Below, in pieces: positions 17,408 through 27,727 of a stretch of DNA of 64,000 nucleotides (positions are counted from its first letter, which is position 1; the number at the start of each line of letters is the position of its first letter). The stretch is from Clostridiaceae bacterium M8S5 (GTDB lineage: Bacteria > Bacillota > Clostridia > Tissierellales > MCWD3). The notes under the pieces were generated by a model that worked only from the letters and a program-made list of their open reading frames with translations, was not told the DNA's origin and ran no database searches. The position numbers and the translations under genes were made by a program. Location: contig CP118523.1 in assembly GCA_029227815.1 (NCBI GenBank), forward strand, positions 2,728,001 through 2,792,000. Reading direction: 5' to 3'.

Positions 17408-18310
17408 TTATTTCTTATCTTTATTAAACCTTGTAACCATATACACGGACAATATTATCAACAATGAACTAATTACATTTAGTTTGTAGAACTCCTCTTT
17501 TAGTATTGCTATTGAAAGTATTATTGAAAACACTGGTACTAGATTTATAAATATAGCTGTTCTCGATGCTCCTATCTGCTGAATTGATTTCTGTTGTATT
17601 AGATAACCGATTATTGTTGGAAATATAGACATATATAATACTCCTGCCCATGCTTTTGTTGATGCTGTCGATATCATGCTCATTAAACCCTCATTTATTG
17701 AAAATGGCAATAATATAACTGTACACACTAAAAAACTATAGGCCGTCAAAAATAACGGTGTATTCTGCTTTACAAATTTTCTAACCAATATTGAATAAAT
17801 TGCCCAACTTGTAACTGCACACATCATTATGATATCACCTTTATTAAACTTCATCGCTAGAAGATTGTTTATATCCCACTTTGTTACTGTAAGTACTACT
17901 CCTAACAATGCTAAACCTAACACGGCTATTTTTTTAGTGTCTATTTTTTCTTGACCTATAATACATGCAATAAGCATTGTTATCATTGGATTAGTTCCAG
18001 CTAATATTGATGTACTTGATGCATTTGAGTATTTAAGTGCTGTAAAAAATAATATATGATATCCTACCATACCGATTAGTCCTAGCGTTATAATTGCAGG
18101 TAAATCTTTTGTTTTTAGCTTCCAAGAATCATTTTGTTTATATATCAATATTATAAATATTCCTATACTTGCAAAGAAAAACCTCATAAATGTAAGTGAG
18201 ACAGGTTTGAAATCTACTACTGCTACTTTTCCACCTATAAATGCTCCCGCCCAAAATAGTGCTGCTAACACCATCATCATGTATATTTTTTTGTTTTCTT
18301 TTGTTTTCAT
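17408..18310 (-). CDS. EamA/DMT family transporter
   Basis: A 300-residue inner-membrane protein with ten hydrophobic segments arranged as two EamA repeats (about 8-140 and 155-295), typical of drug/metabolite exporters of amino acids, nucleotides or similar compounds. Start ATG at 18310 follows GAGGAG by 7 nt. Conserved stretches include ALFWAGAFIGGKVAV near the N-terminus and SIFPTIIGYLIQQKSIQQIG in the second repeat. It lies 7 bases upstream of the broken Rep gene on the same strand. Substrate unknown. Confidence 0.88.
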   Translation of the reverse strand: MKTKENKKIYMMMVLAALFWAGAFIGGKVAVVDFKPVSLTFMRFFFASIGIFIILIYKQNDSWKLKTKDLPAIITLGLIGMVGYHILFFTALKYSNASSTSILAGTNPMITMLIACIIGQEKIDTKKIAVLGLALLGVVLTVTKWDINNLLAMKFNKGDIIMMCAVTSWAIYSILVRKFVKQNTPLFLTAYSFLVCTVILLPFSINEGLMSMISTASTKAWAGVLYMSIFPTIIGYLIQQKSIQQIGASRTAIFINLVPVFSIILSIAILKEEFYKLNVISSLLIILSVYMVTRFNKDKK

Positions 18311-18368
18311 TCTCAGTCTCCTCTTTTTATAGTTTCGCAAGGTAAATTGCTAAATCATATGTACAAGT

Positions 18369-18807
18369 TCATAAAACATTTTCTATCATTCTAACTATAT
18401 CTACTTTATTTGTTGCCATCTATATTTTTTTGATAAACTCTTTACACAGTAACTTCCTAGATAATTTAGACAATAGTTTTAAATGAAGGTTGTCCTTGTT
18501 TTCTAAAAGTATTGCTAAAAAAAATATCAAATACTCGCTTTTTGTTAGTATTCATATCCTATGTAAAGGTTCATCTAACCTTGCAATAACAATAAATTCT
18601 TCTTCTACTGCAATAGTCTTAGCATGTAGGATAGCCATTTCTTCACCTATGAAAGTGCTATATATATTTTCTCTATCATATACATCTCTTAAAAACTTAT
18701 ATATCTGTGTAATTTTATTATTTTCATATCCAATCTCAGCTAATTTGGCTATTACTCAATATTTATCATCTGCTGTTAGATTTAATCAAATTTTCATATA
18801 TAATCAT
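18369..18807 (-). pseudogene. PTS EIIA component (fructose/mannitol type), decayed
   Basis: An intact AGGAG site and ATG at 18807 start MIIYENLIK, after which the frame shifts; the next frame then reads LTADDKY, stop, VIAKLAEIGYENNKIT, EEMAILHAKTIAVEEEFIVI, ARLDEPLHRI, stop, then LLENKDNLHLKLLSKLSRKL, a further stop, and MATNKVDIVRMIENVL to a final TGA at 18369. This is the complete length and order of a PTS EIIA type-2 domain; the His in LHAKT is the phosphorylation site. One frameshift and three in-frame stops (TGA, TGA, TAG) show it is dead. No other PTS gene is nearby. Confidence 0.85.
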
Positions 18808-18854
18808 ACGTCTTCTCCTGAATATTATTGATATATTATATCAGTAATATTATA

Positions 18855-18885
18855 AAGGGGCAACTCTTATATGAAGTTACCCCTT
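18855..18885 (-). terminator. terminator overlapping the holin stop codon
   Basis: Minus strand: AAGGGGTAACT, a 9-base loop and AGTTGCCCCTTTAT. The stem includes the last codons and TAA of the holin gene. Confidence 0.65.
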
Positions 18886-19308
18886 GTTATTAACATCTTT
18901 TTCTTCTTTATCTATATCGTCATCTATCGCTCTAAGCCATTTCATTATGAACTCTGGTATTCTTACTCCCATGGTATTACAGTTTTCTATTATACTGCCA
19001 AATTCTTTAAGACACAATGCACATATAAATATCTCAAGTAATGGCAGATCAAAACAATTTATTGCTAGTATCCTTTGGGCTGTAATTATTGCACATAATA
19101 GTATAATCTCTGCTACTTTTTTTGATAAACCAAGTCTCATGCTCTGGCTTGAAAAATGTCTAGTCTTAAATGCTTTTAATAACCCTGAAAAAATATCTAG
19201 CACTAAAAAGACAAACCAAAGAAGTATTAGTTCAAAGTTAAGCCCAGCAATATAGACAATTAACCCTGATAGTGATCCTAATAAAAATTTAAAGGCATTT
19301 ACTTGCAT
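18877..19308 (-). CDS. phage holin-like protein (Holin_4/TcdE type), orphan
   Basis: A 143-residue membrane protein with three to four hydrophobic segments (about 8-25, 27-45, 65-82, 88-105) and a charged C-terminal tail. The stretch LDIFSGLLKAFKTRHFSSQS followed by GLSKK is the hallmark of the holin family that includes TcdE and many clostridial phage holins. Known role: forms membrane lesions that release endolysin or, in some clostridia, toxins. No endolysin, phage or toxin gene is next to it, and it lies immediately downstream of sbcC, so it is either a prophage relic or a domesticated holin. The binding site AGAGGTG precedes the ATG. Confidence 0.85.
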   Translation of the reverse strand: MQVNAFKFLLGSLSGLIVYIAGLNFELILLWFVFLVLDIFSGLLKAFKTRHFSSQSMRLGLSKKVAEIILLCAIITAQRILAINCFDLPLLEIFICALCLKEFGSIIENCNTMGVRIPEFIMKWLRAIDDDIDKEEKDVNNKG

Positions 19309-19399
19309 ATCTACACCTCTTTCATTTTCATTAGTTACCTTTTTTATGCATGTCTCTTGTTATATAATATTTTAGCACATGATAATTTGTTCCTTCTTA

Positions 19400-22300
19400 T
19401 TAGTACTCAATACTTAGTTTAGTTCCACTTATTCCTGCTTTTGCTTTCTCTACTATAACCTTTATAGGAATTCTGCTTTTTAATTCTTCTACATGACTTA
19501 TTATCCCTATACATAGGTTCTGCTGTCTTAGTTTTTCTAAAGCAGTGATAACTAAATCAAGCGAATGTGCATCAAGAGAACCAAAACCTTCATCCAAAAA
19601 GAAAAATTCTAAACTTGTACTTCCTTTTAATTGTATATGGCTTGATAGTGCTAATGATAAACACAAGGAAGTTATAAATGTTTCTCCTCCTGATAATGTC
19701 TTACAGCTTCTTCTTACCCCACCATTATAGTTATCACATATTATAAATCCACTATCACTGTCAAGCTCTAAGCTATATCTACTATTTGTAATATCCATTA
19801 TATTGCTAGACGCTTCTCTTACAATATAGTCAAGATGGCTTTTGGATATGTATTTAACAAAATTTTTCCCTTTTATCAGTGATGTAAGCTCTCTTATCAT
19901 GTCCTTTGTATGCTCTTTAACCTCTATTTTTTTATTGAGTTCTTCTACCACAATTAGATCTTTTTTAATAGTATTAATACTTTGCAATTTTGAGCCTTGC
20001 TGCTCGTTTAGCTTTTTGCATTGCTCAGTTCTTGCTTTTATTGATTCGTCAAGATTTAATAATTCTTCTTCATCTACTTTTTTACCCTTTAGTAATATAT
20101 TGATTCTTCGTATGTTATTTTCTACTATCTTTAAATCATCATCATATTTTGTAACCATATCGTTTAAAACTCGTATATCCGATTTTGTTTTGAGACTATT
20201 CTCTACTTGCGTGAAATCAACAAATCCATGTTCTTTCATTAGTGTATTCACTGTTTCTCTTTTATCTTTGCTTTCTTCATGTTTTTCTCTTGATAGCTCA
20301 CTGTATCTAACATTCTTCTCATACAAGTTATCTACTATTTTTTGTTTGTATTCACATTTACATTTTAATTCTTTCTCTGCAGTTATTATGCTCTCTTTTC
20401 TATTTATGATTTTCATTAAATAATCATTTGGATTAATATCTTTACAGACACTATTTATCTTTTTTTTGTTCTGATTTATCAATTCATTTTTCTGCTTTAT
20501 TTGTTCTGAGTATTTTGTGATTTCCATACTTAAATCTGTTTTGTTTTTCCTAAGTAAGTCTATTGATATATTGAGCTCTTTATATACTGATTCTTTTTGC
20601 TTTATCTGGTCATATACTACTTTTAGTTTTTCTTCGCTTTTGTAGATATTCAATATCTCTTTTTTGAAAGAGTCAATATCAAACTCTAATCTGAGTTTTG
20701 ATAACCTTCTAGATAGCCATTTATATTGGTTATTATGCTTTACTAACTTTTCTTTGTGTTCTGCTATGATTAATTTATATTGCTCTAACTTTGTAGCTAT
20801 TTCTTTTACTTTTTTATCATATTCATTAATACTATCACTATACTCTTTCTCTCTTTCTTTATATTCTAACATTTGATTATTGTATAGTTTAGAATAATGT
20901 AAGTTACTTGATAACTGCGACTCTTTATTTTTTATACTTTTTAATATCTCCTCTAGGTTATCTTCAGGTAATAATGATTGTTTATTCTCTATTACTTTTG
21001 AAATCTCTGATATTTGCTTATTTAAGCTGTTTATTTCAATTTCAAGCTTTATCTTTTGGTTTTTGGATTTTTCTAACTCCATTTTACACTCGTCTATGTC
21101 TTCTTCTAAAGTGATATTGTCTATTATGATTTTCTCTTCTATCTCTTTATATATTTCAGGATGCTCTATAGAACCACATACAGGACATGGCTCTCCTTTT
21201 ATGAGGCTATGTGCTAGTTCCTTAGAGTATCTCTTTTTTACTTGTATCCTTTGTTCTTCTTCTAACTTTATATATAAAAGCTCTAGTCTCTTTACTTTTT
21301 CAAGTATGGGCTCAATTAATTCTTCGCTTTCTCTTACTTGTTTTTCCAATTCTTTTATTTTGTTTTTGTCTGAATTTATATCAAGTAATAACTTTTTAGC
21401 ATTATCATATTCATTTTTTAATGTTTGTATATCATTTTGGCATTTTAAAAGTTCCTCTTGTTCTAGTGGTTTGTTTTTTTGTAATAGTGTGATTTCACCT
21501 TGCAAACTGTCTAATTTTTCTTTTTCATTATTGATATTTTCTCTTATTTCGCCTAAAGTTCTTTCGTCACTTTTGACGTATGCTTCGTATTTATTTAAAT
21601 CATCATTTATATCTTGGATTTTGCTTTGGATTGCTTCTGCTTCATTTTCTATGTTTACACCATCATCTATTTTTCTCCTATATTCAGGCTGAACTAATAA
21701 ACTCTCTTTTTGATTGTTTAACATCACCAAGCTATTTTCTATTGTTTCTTTTTCCTGTGTTTTTTTATATATACTCTCGTCAGCCTTTATCATACTGTAC
21801 TTTGCTTTTTCGTATGCTTCGTCTAAGAATTTAAGCTGATTACTCAATGTCTCTAATTGTTTATTTAACTCTATAGATTCTTTTACTTCATGCTCTACTA
21901 CAAGTAGACTACCAAGTTCATTGTTTTTTATTGAAAGTGCTTTTTCATAGCTTTTCTTTATCTCATCAAGTTCAAGCTTTGCTTTCTCTAACTCTGCTTT
22001 TACATGTTCTAATAGTCCACTATATTTTAATGCATCACTTTCTAATTGAGTAAGCTCTCTTATCACTGGCCATACAATATTAGCTTTATTTGCTTTTAAC
22101 AATACCTCTTTGTTTTTATCTATTTCATAAGACATTTTTTCTAGATTTTCTTTTGTGGATACATATTTGTTTAACTCTATGTTTAAATCATACGATTTCT
22201 TATAAGCTTGATACTTTGTGTTTAACTCTTTTATCTCAATCTCAAGTTTTTCTCCAGTTTTTATAAGCTCTTTATATTCTTTTTCTAAAGTATCTAACTG

Positions 22301-22933
22301 TTCCTTTGACACATCTTGATATCTGCTTCTTTCCCCTTGTAATGAGTCTAATTCTGCTTTATTGTTGTTACTTTTAGCCTTGAGTGCTTCTGATAGGTTC
22401 TTTCCATATTTGCTAAGACTGAGCATCCTCTCCATCATATTATTTCTATCACTATCTTGTAATTTTAAGAACTCACTAAATTTACCTTGAGGTAGTATAA
22501 CCGATCTTGTAAAATCATCCCTTTGTAGACCTATGATATTTATGATATTATTTTCAACTTGAGAAGCTCCTTCTGCTATAACTTCACTTTTATCTCCTAG
22601 AGAATTTAACCTAGCAAAATCCATTTTTGTCTTGCCATGCTTGTCTCTACGAAACGCTCTATCTACTCTATAAACATTTCTATTCTCTGAGCTTTTTGTA
22701 TCAAATTCAAAACTTACATAAAGTTTATCTGTTGAAGTATTCACAAACTCTCTTGTTCCTCTAGGGATTTTGCCATAAAGGGCTAGTATTATACCATCTA
22801 ATATACTTGATTTACCGCTCCCTGTTGGTCCAAATACTCCAAATAAACCTCTTTGATTGAGTTTCATAAAATCTATCTCCTGCATCTGCAAGAAGCTGTT
22901 CAATCCCTGAATTTTTAATTTTCTAGGCCTCAT
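19400..22933 (-). CDS. sbcC: exonuclease subunit SbcC (Rad50-like)
   Basis: A 1177-residue SMC-like ATPase of the SbcCD nuclease, which opens hairpins and trims DNA ends. Walker A GPTGSGKSSIL is near residues 35-45, two long coiled coils fill the middle, the zinc hook CPVCGS is at about residue 583, and the C-terminal head carries the signature LSGGETF and Walker B FFFLDEGFGSLD. The start ATG overlaps the last 11 bases of sbcD, giving translational coupling. Fourth gene of addB-addA-sbcD-sbcC. Confidence 0.96.
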   Translation of the reverse strand: MRPRKLKIQGLNSFLQMQEIDFMKLNQRGLFGVFGPTGSGKSSILDGIILALYGKIPRGTREFVNTSTDKLYVSFEFDTKSSENRNVYRVDRAFRRDKHGKTKMDFARLNSLGDKSEVIAEGASQVENNIINIIGLQRDDFTRSVILPQGKFSEFLKLQDSDRNNMMERMLSLSKYGKNLSEALKAKSNNNKAELDSLQGERSRYQDVSKEQLDTLEKEYKELIKTGEKLEIEIKELNTKYQAYKKSYDLNIELNKYVSTKENLEKMSYEIDKNKEVLLKANKANIVWPVIRELTQLESDALKYSGLLEHVKAELEKAKLELDEIKKSYEKALSIKNNELGSLLVVEHEVKESIELNKQLETLSNQLKFLDEAYEKAKYSMIKADESIYKKTQEKETIENSLVMLNNQKESLLVQPEYRRKIDDGVNIENEAEAIQSKIQDINDDLNKYEAYVKSDERTLGEIRENINNEKEKLDSLQGEITLLQKNKPLEQEELLKCQNDIQTLKNEYDNAKKLLLDINSDKNKIKELEKQVRESEELIEPILEKVKRLELLYIKLEEEQRIQVKKRYSKELAHSLIKGEPCPVCGSIEHPEIYKEIEEKIIIDNITLEEDIDECKMELEKSKNQKIKLEIEINSLNKQISEISKVIENKQSLLPEDNLEEILKSIKNKESQLSSNLHYSKLYNNQMLEYKEREKEYSDSINEYDKKVKEIATKLEQYKLIIAEHKEKLVKHNNQYKWLSRRLSKLRLEFDIDSFKKEILNIYKSEEKLKVVYDQIKQKESVYKELNISIDLLRKNKTDLSMEITKYSEQIKQKNELINQNKKKINSVCKDINPNDYLMKIINRKESIITAEKELKCKCEYKQKIVDNLYEKNVRYSELSREKHEESKDKRETVNTLMKEHGFVDFTQVENSLKTKSDIRVLNDMVTKYDDDLKIVENNIRRINILLKGKKVDEEELLNLDESIKARTEQCKKLNEQQGSKLQSINTIKKDLIVVEELNKKIEVKEHTKDMIRELTSLIKGKNFVKYISKSHLDYIVREASSNIMDITNSRYSLELDSDSGFIICDNYNGGVRRSCKTLSGGETFITSLCLSLALSSHIQLKGSTSLEFFFLDEGFGSLDAHSLDLVITALEKLRQQNLCIGIISHVEELKSRIPIKVIVEKAKAGISGTKLSIEY

Positions 22934-24137
22934 TTATATCACCCGCTTCTCTTACTACTTCATCAAATAACTCCAGTAAATCTTCCTTTGGATTTACTCC
23001 TCTTTCACTTAGATAAAACTCTTTAAACAGCTGTGAGATATTTTTTTTAGTGATATCTACTGGTTCATTTTGTAGTTCTTCTTCTATGTCATATATAGGC
23101 ATTATTGATAGTAAATCAGGCTTTAGTTCTTTGAGTTTCTTTATTTCTGACTGCATTAGTACTTGATTTAACTTAATCTTTAGATATGCCCAAGTTTGCC
23201 TATCGTTGTTATCTAAGCATCTTTTTATTGACTGCTCTAATGTATCACACTTCCATATCTCTATTGGTTTTATGTTCTCTAAAAAAACTTCCGAAATCTT
23301 TGGTGCTTCATTGCTTTGTGCTTCTATGATATATACTCCTTTGCTATAACCTATCTCGCTACTGCTATATTGAAGAAGTGAACCAGAATAAAAAGCTGTT
23401 TCTGATTTTTTCACTCTCTGAGGTCTATGCAGATGCCCTAGTGCTATATATTGCGCTTTGTTTGGCAGTTTGCTACCTTCTACTACAAGTCCACCTCCTA
23501 TTTGTATAGGTCTTTCTGAATCCGTCGTTATTGATCCTTCAACAAACAAATGACTCATCGCTAAATTGATAGTATCTTCTCTATATTTCTGATTTATCTC
23601 ATCAAATATTTTGCCTACCATTTCGCTATAAGATATCTGCATTGATTCTAAATCTGTAACATCCTTAAATACTTCTTTTATTCTCTGTTCACTTGGATAA
23701 GGCAACAGACCAATTATAGCTTTTTCTGAGTTAATATTTACTTCAATATATCCTCTTCCACTATCAATGATTTCATGACTCCCTAGTTTTCCTACACTAG
23801 GTATATCATTCAGAGTTCCTAGAAGCACTATTCCATGATCATATGCCAATACTCTAGAAGCTGATAATCTATCTGGGCTATCATGATTACCCGCTATTGC
23901 TATTACTACTCTTTTACCATCTTCTGAGATATCTTTGATGGTATTGTAAAACAATTTTTCAGCCTTTGCTGGTGGGTTACTAGTATCGTAAATATCTCCA
24001 GCTATCAAAACCAAATCTATATCATTTTCCTTTATTGTTTTTGTAAGTGATTTTAGTATATACTCTTGTTCCTCTAACCTACTATGTCCTTCTAGGTGTT
24101 TTCCTAAATGCCAGTCAGAGGTGTGCAATATCCTCAT
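22923..24137 (-). CDS. sbcD: exonuclease subunit SbcD (Mre11-like)
   Basis: A 404-residue metallophosphoesterase, the nuclease partner of SbcC. The metal-binding motifs are HTSDWHLGK (about 4-12), IAGDIYD, IAGNHDS and LGHLHRPQ, in the canonical order. GGAGG lies 8 nt before the ATG, 11 bases after the end of addA. The C-terminal part is the capping/SbcC-binding region. Confidence 0.96.
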   Translation of the reverse strand: MRILHTSDWHLGKHLEGHSRLEEQEYILKSLTKTIKENDIDLVLIAGDIYDTSNPPAKAEKLFYNTIKDISEDGKRVVIAIAGNHDSPDRLSASRVLAYDHGIVLLGTLNDIPSVGKLGSHEIIDSGRGYIEVNINSEKAIIGLLPYPSEQRIKEVFKDVTDLESMQISYSEMVGKIFDEINQKYREDTINLAMSHLFVEGSITTDSERPIQIGGGLVVEGSKLPNKAQYIALGHLHRPQRVKKSETAFYSGSLLQYSSSEIGYSKGVYIIEAQSNEAPKISEVFLENIKPIEIWKCDTLEQSIKRCLDNNDRQTWAYLKIKLNQVLMQSEIKKLKELKPDLLSIMPIYDIEEELQNEPVDITKKNISQLFKEFYLSERGVNPKEDLLELFDEVVREAGDINEA

Positions 24138-24148
24138 TTATTCACCTC

Positions 24149-27100
24149 CTAGTAAATACTTATAGCTTTGTTCATTGTCAATAAATATATATAACTTTCT
24201 TTTACTTTTACTTCCCTGATTTTCTCAAACGCTTCTTTATATAGTTCAATCTGTTTTTTGTATCTATTTTTTATTTCTTCTATATTTTCATCTTCTACAT
24301 AATCTGTCTTGTAATCTATCAATACAAACTCTGAATCTTCTTCAAAGCAACAGTCTATAATCCCTTGGACATATAGCTGATCTTTGCAATTTTCTAAATC
24401 TCCTATAATCTCAGTTGATTCTTTTTTCATAACAAATGGTGTCTCTCTTAGTATGTTACTTGATTTTTTCATTCTTTTACCTATATCACTGTTAAAAAAG
24501 CTTAATATAGGCTTTATATTTATTACCTGCGCTTCCTCTCTGGTAATCATTTCTTTTGTAATCATAGCATCTATTTGAGCTGATATACTATCTTTATCTT
24601 GTACGTTGTTTATATCCAAGTGCTGCATTACATAGTGTATTATCGTTCCTTTTTGAGTTGCTGTAAACTTACCAGTATCAGATGCAAACCTAGGTATATT
24701 GCTAAGTGATGGTATCCTATGGTTCATTAATTTAATGTCATTGTATGTTGCTTTACTTGTATCCGTAACAGTTATCTTTGCTGGAATAAATATGGATTCT
24801 TTGTTGGGATACTCAAAGTTAAACCTTTTTTCTAGAGCTTTTGCTGCTTTACCCTCTTCATGATTGAATTTTAGTAACTTTTCTTTGACTTTATCTTTGG
24901 CTAATGTTTTTTCTTCATTTAAGATTAAATCATCTAACGAGATTATATTGATTTTGAAACTAGAAACATCCTCTTCTACCATCCCGCATTTATTTGCTAA
25001 CTCACGAATAAGAGTTCCGTTTTGATGCTTAGTTAAAGTCATCATAATCCAGTCTATATACGAGGTGCTATTCATCAAGTTGTATGTAGTAATATTTCTA
25101 CACCATTTTACACTTGATTTGTTTATATTATCTACTGAGCCAAAGAGTATGAGTTTATCTACTGCTCTTGTTAACCCTACGTAAAGAATTCTCATCTCTT
25201 CTGCTAAACTCTCTAGTTTTATTTTCTTCTTTATTGCAGCTTGTGGTAAAGATGTGTGGTATATTCTTTTATCTATGTCAACAAATTTAGGGCCTATACC
25301 TAATTCCTTGTGGAGCAAGACTTCTTCTCTTGTATCCATCATGTTGAATTTTTTTCCTAGTCCTGCACATATCACTACTGGAAACTCTAACCCTTTGCTC
25401 TTATGAATACTCATTATTCTAACTAAGTTTTCATTTTCTCCTAGTGTTTTAGCTTCGCTCATATCACTTCCACTTTTTTTCATCTTATCTATAAATCTTA
25501 TGAAGTTAAAAAGTCCTTTTATTGAAGATTGCTCAAACTGATTTGCCCTAGATATCAACACTCTTAGATTGGCTTGTTTTTGAGCTCCGTTCTTCATCGC
25601 ACCTACATAATAATAGTAACCAGTACTTATTAGCATGTCCCAGATGAACTCATCAAGTTTTTGGTATCTTACCTTGTTAGACCATTCATCTAGTTTACCT
25701 AAAAAGTGTTTTATTTTAATCTGTAAATCTATATCACTTGTAAAATCAACTAAAGATTCATAGAAAGTTTTTTCATGGCTGTTTATCCTTATCTGTATTA
25801 ATTCATCTATACTAAAACCACCTATAGGTGATTTCATAACGCTTATTAATGGTAAATCATTTCTTTTATTGTCTATAAGACTAAGCACATCTAAAACAAG
25901 GCGTATTTCTACCGTCTGGAAATACCTTTGATTATCATCTGCATAAACTGGTATTCCTTCCTCTATAAAGCTTTCTACAAAAACATCTGCTACATTTCTT
26001 GTGGCTCTAAGTAACACTACTATATCTTTATAGTCTATTGATTTATAGCCGTTTTCTTTTGGCTTATACGTTTTCTTCCCTATTAACTTCTTTATTCTAT
26101 TTGCTACTGCTTTTGCTTCTAGCTCTATGCTCTTTAAATCAGCTAGTTCTGAGTCTATTTCACTATACTGAGCTATTATATCTTTTTTTGGTAATATGTT
26201 TATTTCTACGCTTTCATCATCTATTGGTTTGAAATCCATACCTTTATAAAGATATGCTTCTTTGTTATACTCAATATCGCCGATTTCTTTTCTCATGATG
26301 TTTTTAAATATATAGTTAACCCCTAATAGCACTTCTTCTCTACTTCTAAAGTTTTGTGATAGTATTATCCTTTTGTTTTTTAGAGTATCTTGCTCATAAG
26401 TATTATATTTGTCTATAAATATTGATGGATCTGCCATTCTAAATCTATATATACTCTGTTTTACATCTCCCACTAAAAACAGATTGTCATCTCTTTTTAT
26501 TCTATTGATTATTGTCTCTTGAACTATATTGCTATCTTGATATTCATCTACAAATATGTACTCATATTTATCTCTTATTGCTTCTTTTACATATTCATTT
26601 TCTAATATTTTTAATGTATAATGCTCTAAATCGTTAAAATCCAGTATGTTTTTCTCTAGTTTTTTTTCATTAAACCTGTCTGCAAATTTATTTACTACAC
26701 TGTTTAAATACTCCACTATAGGCATTAGTGTTTTCATTTCTTCTATTTGTTTATCCATACCTTTTTTTAGTATGTTTTCTTTGAGATTGCCTATTATATT
26801 CTTTTTAAATATATTCCTTATTTCTTTTACTTCATCTATCTTCGCCTGATCTATTTCTTCTTTTCTTGCTCCTCTAATAGATTTAAATTTTTCAAACTCT
26901 ATATCTCTAACACCAGTAAAAAATTCATCTAATCCTATACATAACCTATGTGCTAAATCATCTACCATATCAATATCATCACATATTGCTTCTTGGTATT
27001 CTGTAGGCCCATCGTCTGCTCTACATGTTTGTAATGCTTCTAGTAGTAAATCATAAGCTCCTTCTAGCTCTATTTTTATACTCTCAATTATTGTTTTCAC

Positions 27101-27727
27101 CCAAATATTATCGTAAAAACTATCTTCCTCTATATTAAAATACTGTGCTATTTCCTCTAGCCATTGTTTTGGATCCGGCTTACTTTGAATAAAGCTATAT
27201 ATCTTTAAAACTAAACTCTGTAGTTTTATATCGTTTTTAGCACCTGCATAGCCTTCTACTAGTTTTATGAAATTTTCATTTTCTTCTTTGTATTCTTCTT
27301 CAAACACTTCGTCTAGTGCTTCTTGAAGTAATATATTTCTCTCTGTAATATCAGCTACTCTAAAGCTATGGTCAAGTCCTACTACATGAAAGTTTCTCCT
27401 TATAACATCTATACAAAATGAATGTAGTGTTGTTATACTAGCTCTATTTAATAGTGTAAGTTGTTTCTTTAAATGCTCTTTGTGCATATTGTCTTCTTCG
27501 ATTTTCCTAGATATTGCTTCTAATATCCTATCTCTCATTTCTCCTGCTGCTGCTTTAGTAAATGTAACTATCAAAAGCTTGTCTATATCTAGCAAATCCT
27601 CTGTTATAAGCTTTATAATTCTCTCTACTAATACCGCAGTCTTCCCAGAGCCAGCAGCTGCGCTAACAAGTAAGTTATGCTTTCTAGCTGTTATTGCATC
27701 TAGCTGATCTTTAGTCCATTTAGGCAT
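24149..27727 (-). CDS. addA: helicase-nuclease AddAB, subunit A
   Basis: A 1192-residue UvrD-like helicase fused to a C-terminal RecB-type nuclease domain; with AddB it resects double-strand breaks for recombination. Start ATG at 27727 (AGGAGAG 8 nt upstream) overlaps the addB stop by 8 bases. Visible: Walker A AAAGSGKTAVL (about 25-35), YIFVDEYQDSN (Walker B), LSQNFRSR, IMSIHKSKGLEFP, and the nuclease motif LIDYKTDY at about residue 1140. Length is typical for clostridial AddA. Confidence 0.96.
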   Translation of the reverse strand: MPKWTKDQLDAITARKHNLLVSAAAGSGKTAVLVERIIKLITEDLLDIDKLLIVTFTKAAAGEMRDRILEAISRKIEEDNMHKEHLKKQLTLLNRASITTLHSFCIDVIRRNFHVVGLDHSFRVADITERNILLQEALDEVFEEEYKEENENFIKLVEGYAGAKNDIKLQSLVLKIYSFIQSKPDPKQWLEEIAQYFNIEEDSFYDNIWVKTIIESIKIELEGAYDLLLEALQTCRADDGPTEYQEAICDDIDMVDDLAHRLCIGLDEFFTGVRDIEFEKFKSIRGARKEEIDQAKIDEVKEIRNIFKKNIIGNLKENILKKGMDKQIEEMKTLMPIVEYLNSVVNKFADRFNEKKLEKNILDFNDLEHYTLKILENEYVKEAIRDKYEYIFVDEYQDSNIVQETIINRIKRDDNLFLVGDVKQSIYRFRMADPSIFIDKYNTYEQDTLKNKRIILSQNFRSREEVLLGVNYIFKNIMRKEIGDIEYNKEAYLYKGMDFKPIDDESVEINILPKKDIIAQYSEIDSELADLKSIELEAKAVANRIKKLIGKKTYKPKENGYKSIDYKDIVVLLRATRNVADVFVESFIEEGIPVYADDNQRYFQTVEIRLVLDVLSLIDNKRNDLPLISVMKSPIGGFSIDELIQIRINSHEKTFYESLVDFTSDIDLQIKIKHFLGKLDEWSNKVRYQKLDEFIWDMLISTGYYYYVGAMKNGAQKQANLRVLISRANQFEQSSIKGLFNFIRFIDKMKKSGSDMSEAKTLGENENLVRIMSIHKSKGLEFPVVICAGLGKKFNMMDTREEVLLHKELGIGPKFVDIDKRIYHTSLPQAAIKKKIKLESLAEEMRILYVGLTRAVDKLILFGSVDNINKSSVKWCRNITTYNLMNSTSYIDWIMMTLTKHQNGTLIRELANKCGMVEEDVSSFKINIISLDDLILNEEKTLAKDKVKEKLLKFNHEEGKAAKALEKRFNFEYPNKESIFIPAKITVTDTSKATYNDIKLMNHRIPSLSNIPRFASDTGKFTATQKGTIIHYVMQHLDINNVQDKDSISAQIDAMITKEMITREEAQVINIKPILSFFNSDIGKRMKKSSNILRETPFVMKKESTEIIGDLENCKDQLYVQGIIDCCFEEDSEFVLIDYKTDYVEDENIEEIKNRYKKQIELYKEAFEKIREVKVKESYIYLLTMNKAISIY

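Noticed and set aside
18490..18831. Plus-strand open frame of 113 codons
   Set aside because: It runs antisense to the clear PTS EIIA remnant on the minus strand, and has no ribosome site or recognisable product.
19842..21692. Several Ser/Phe-rich plus-strand open frames opposite sbcC
   Set aside because: They are antisense shadows of the SbcC coiled-coil coding region; composition mirrors Lys/Glu codons of the real gene.
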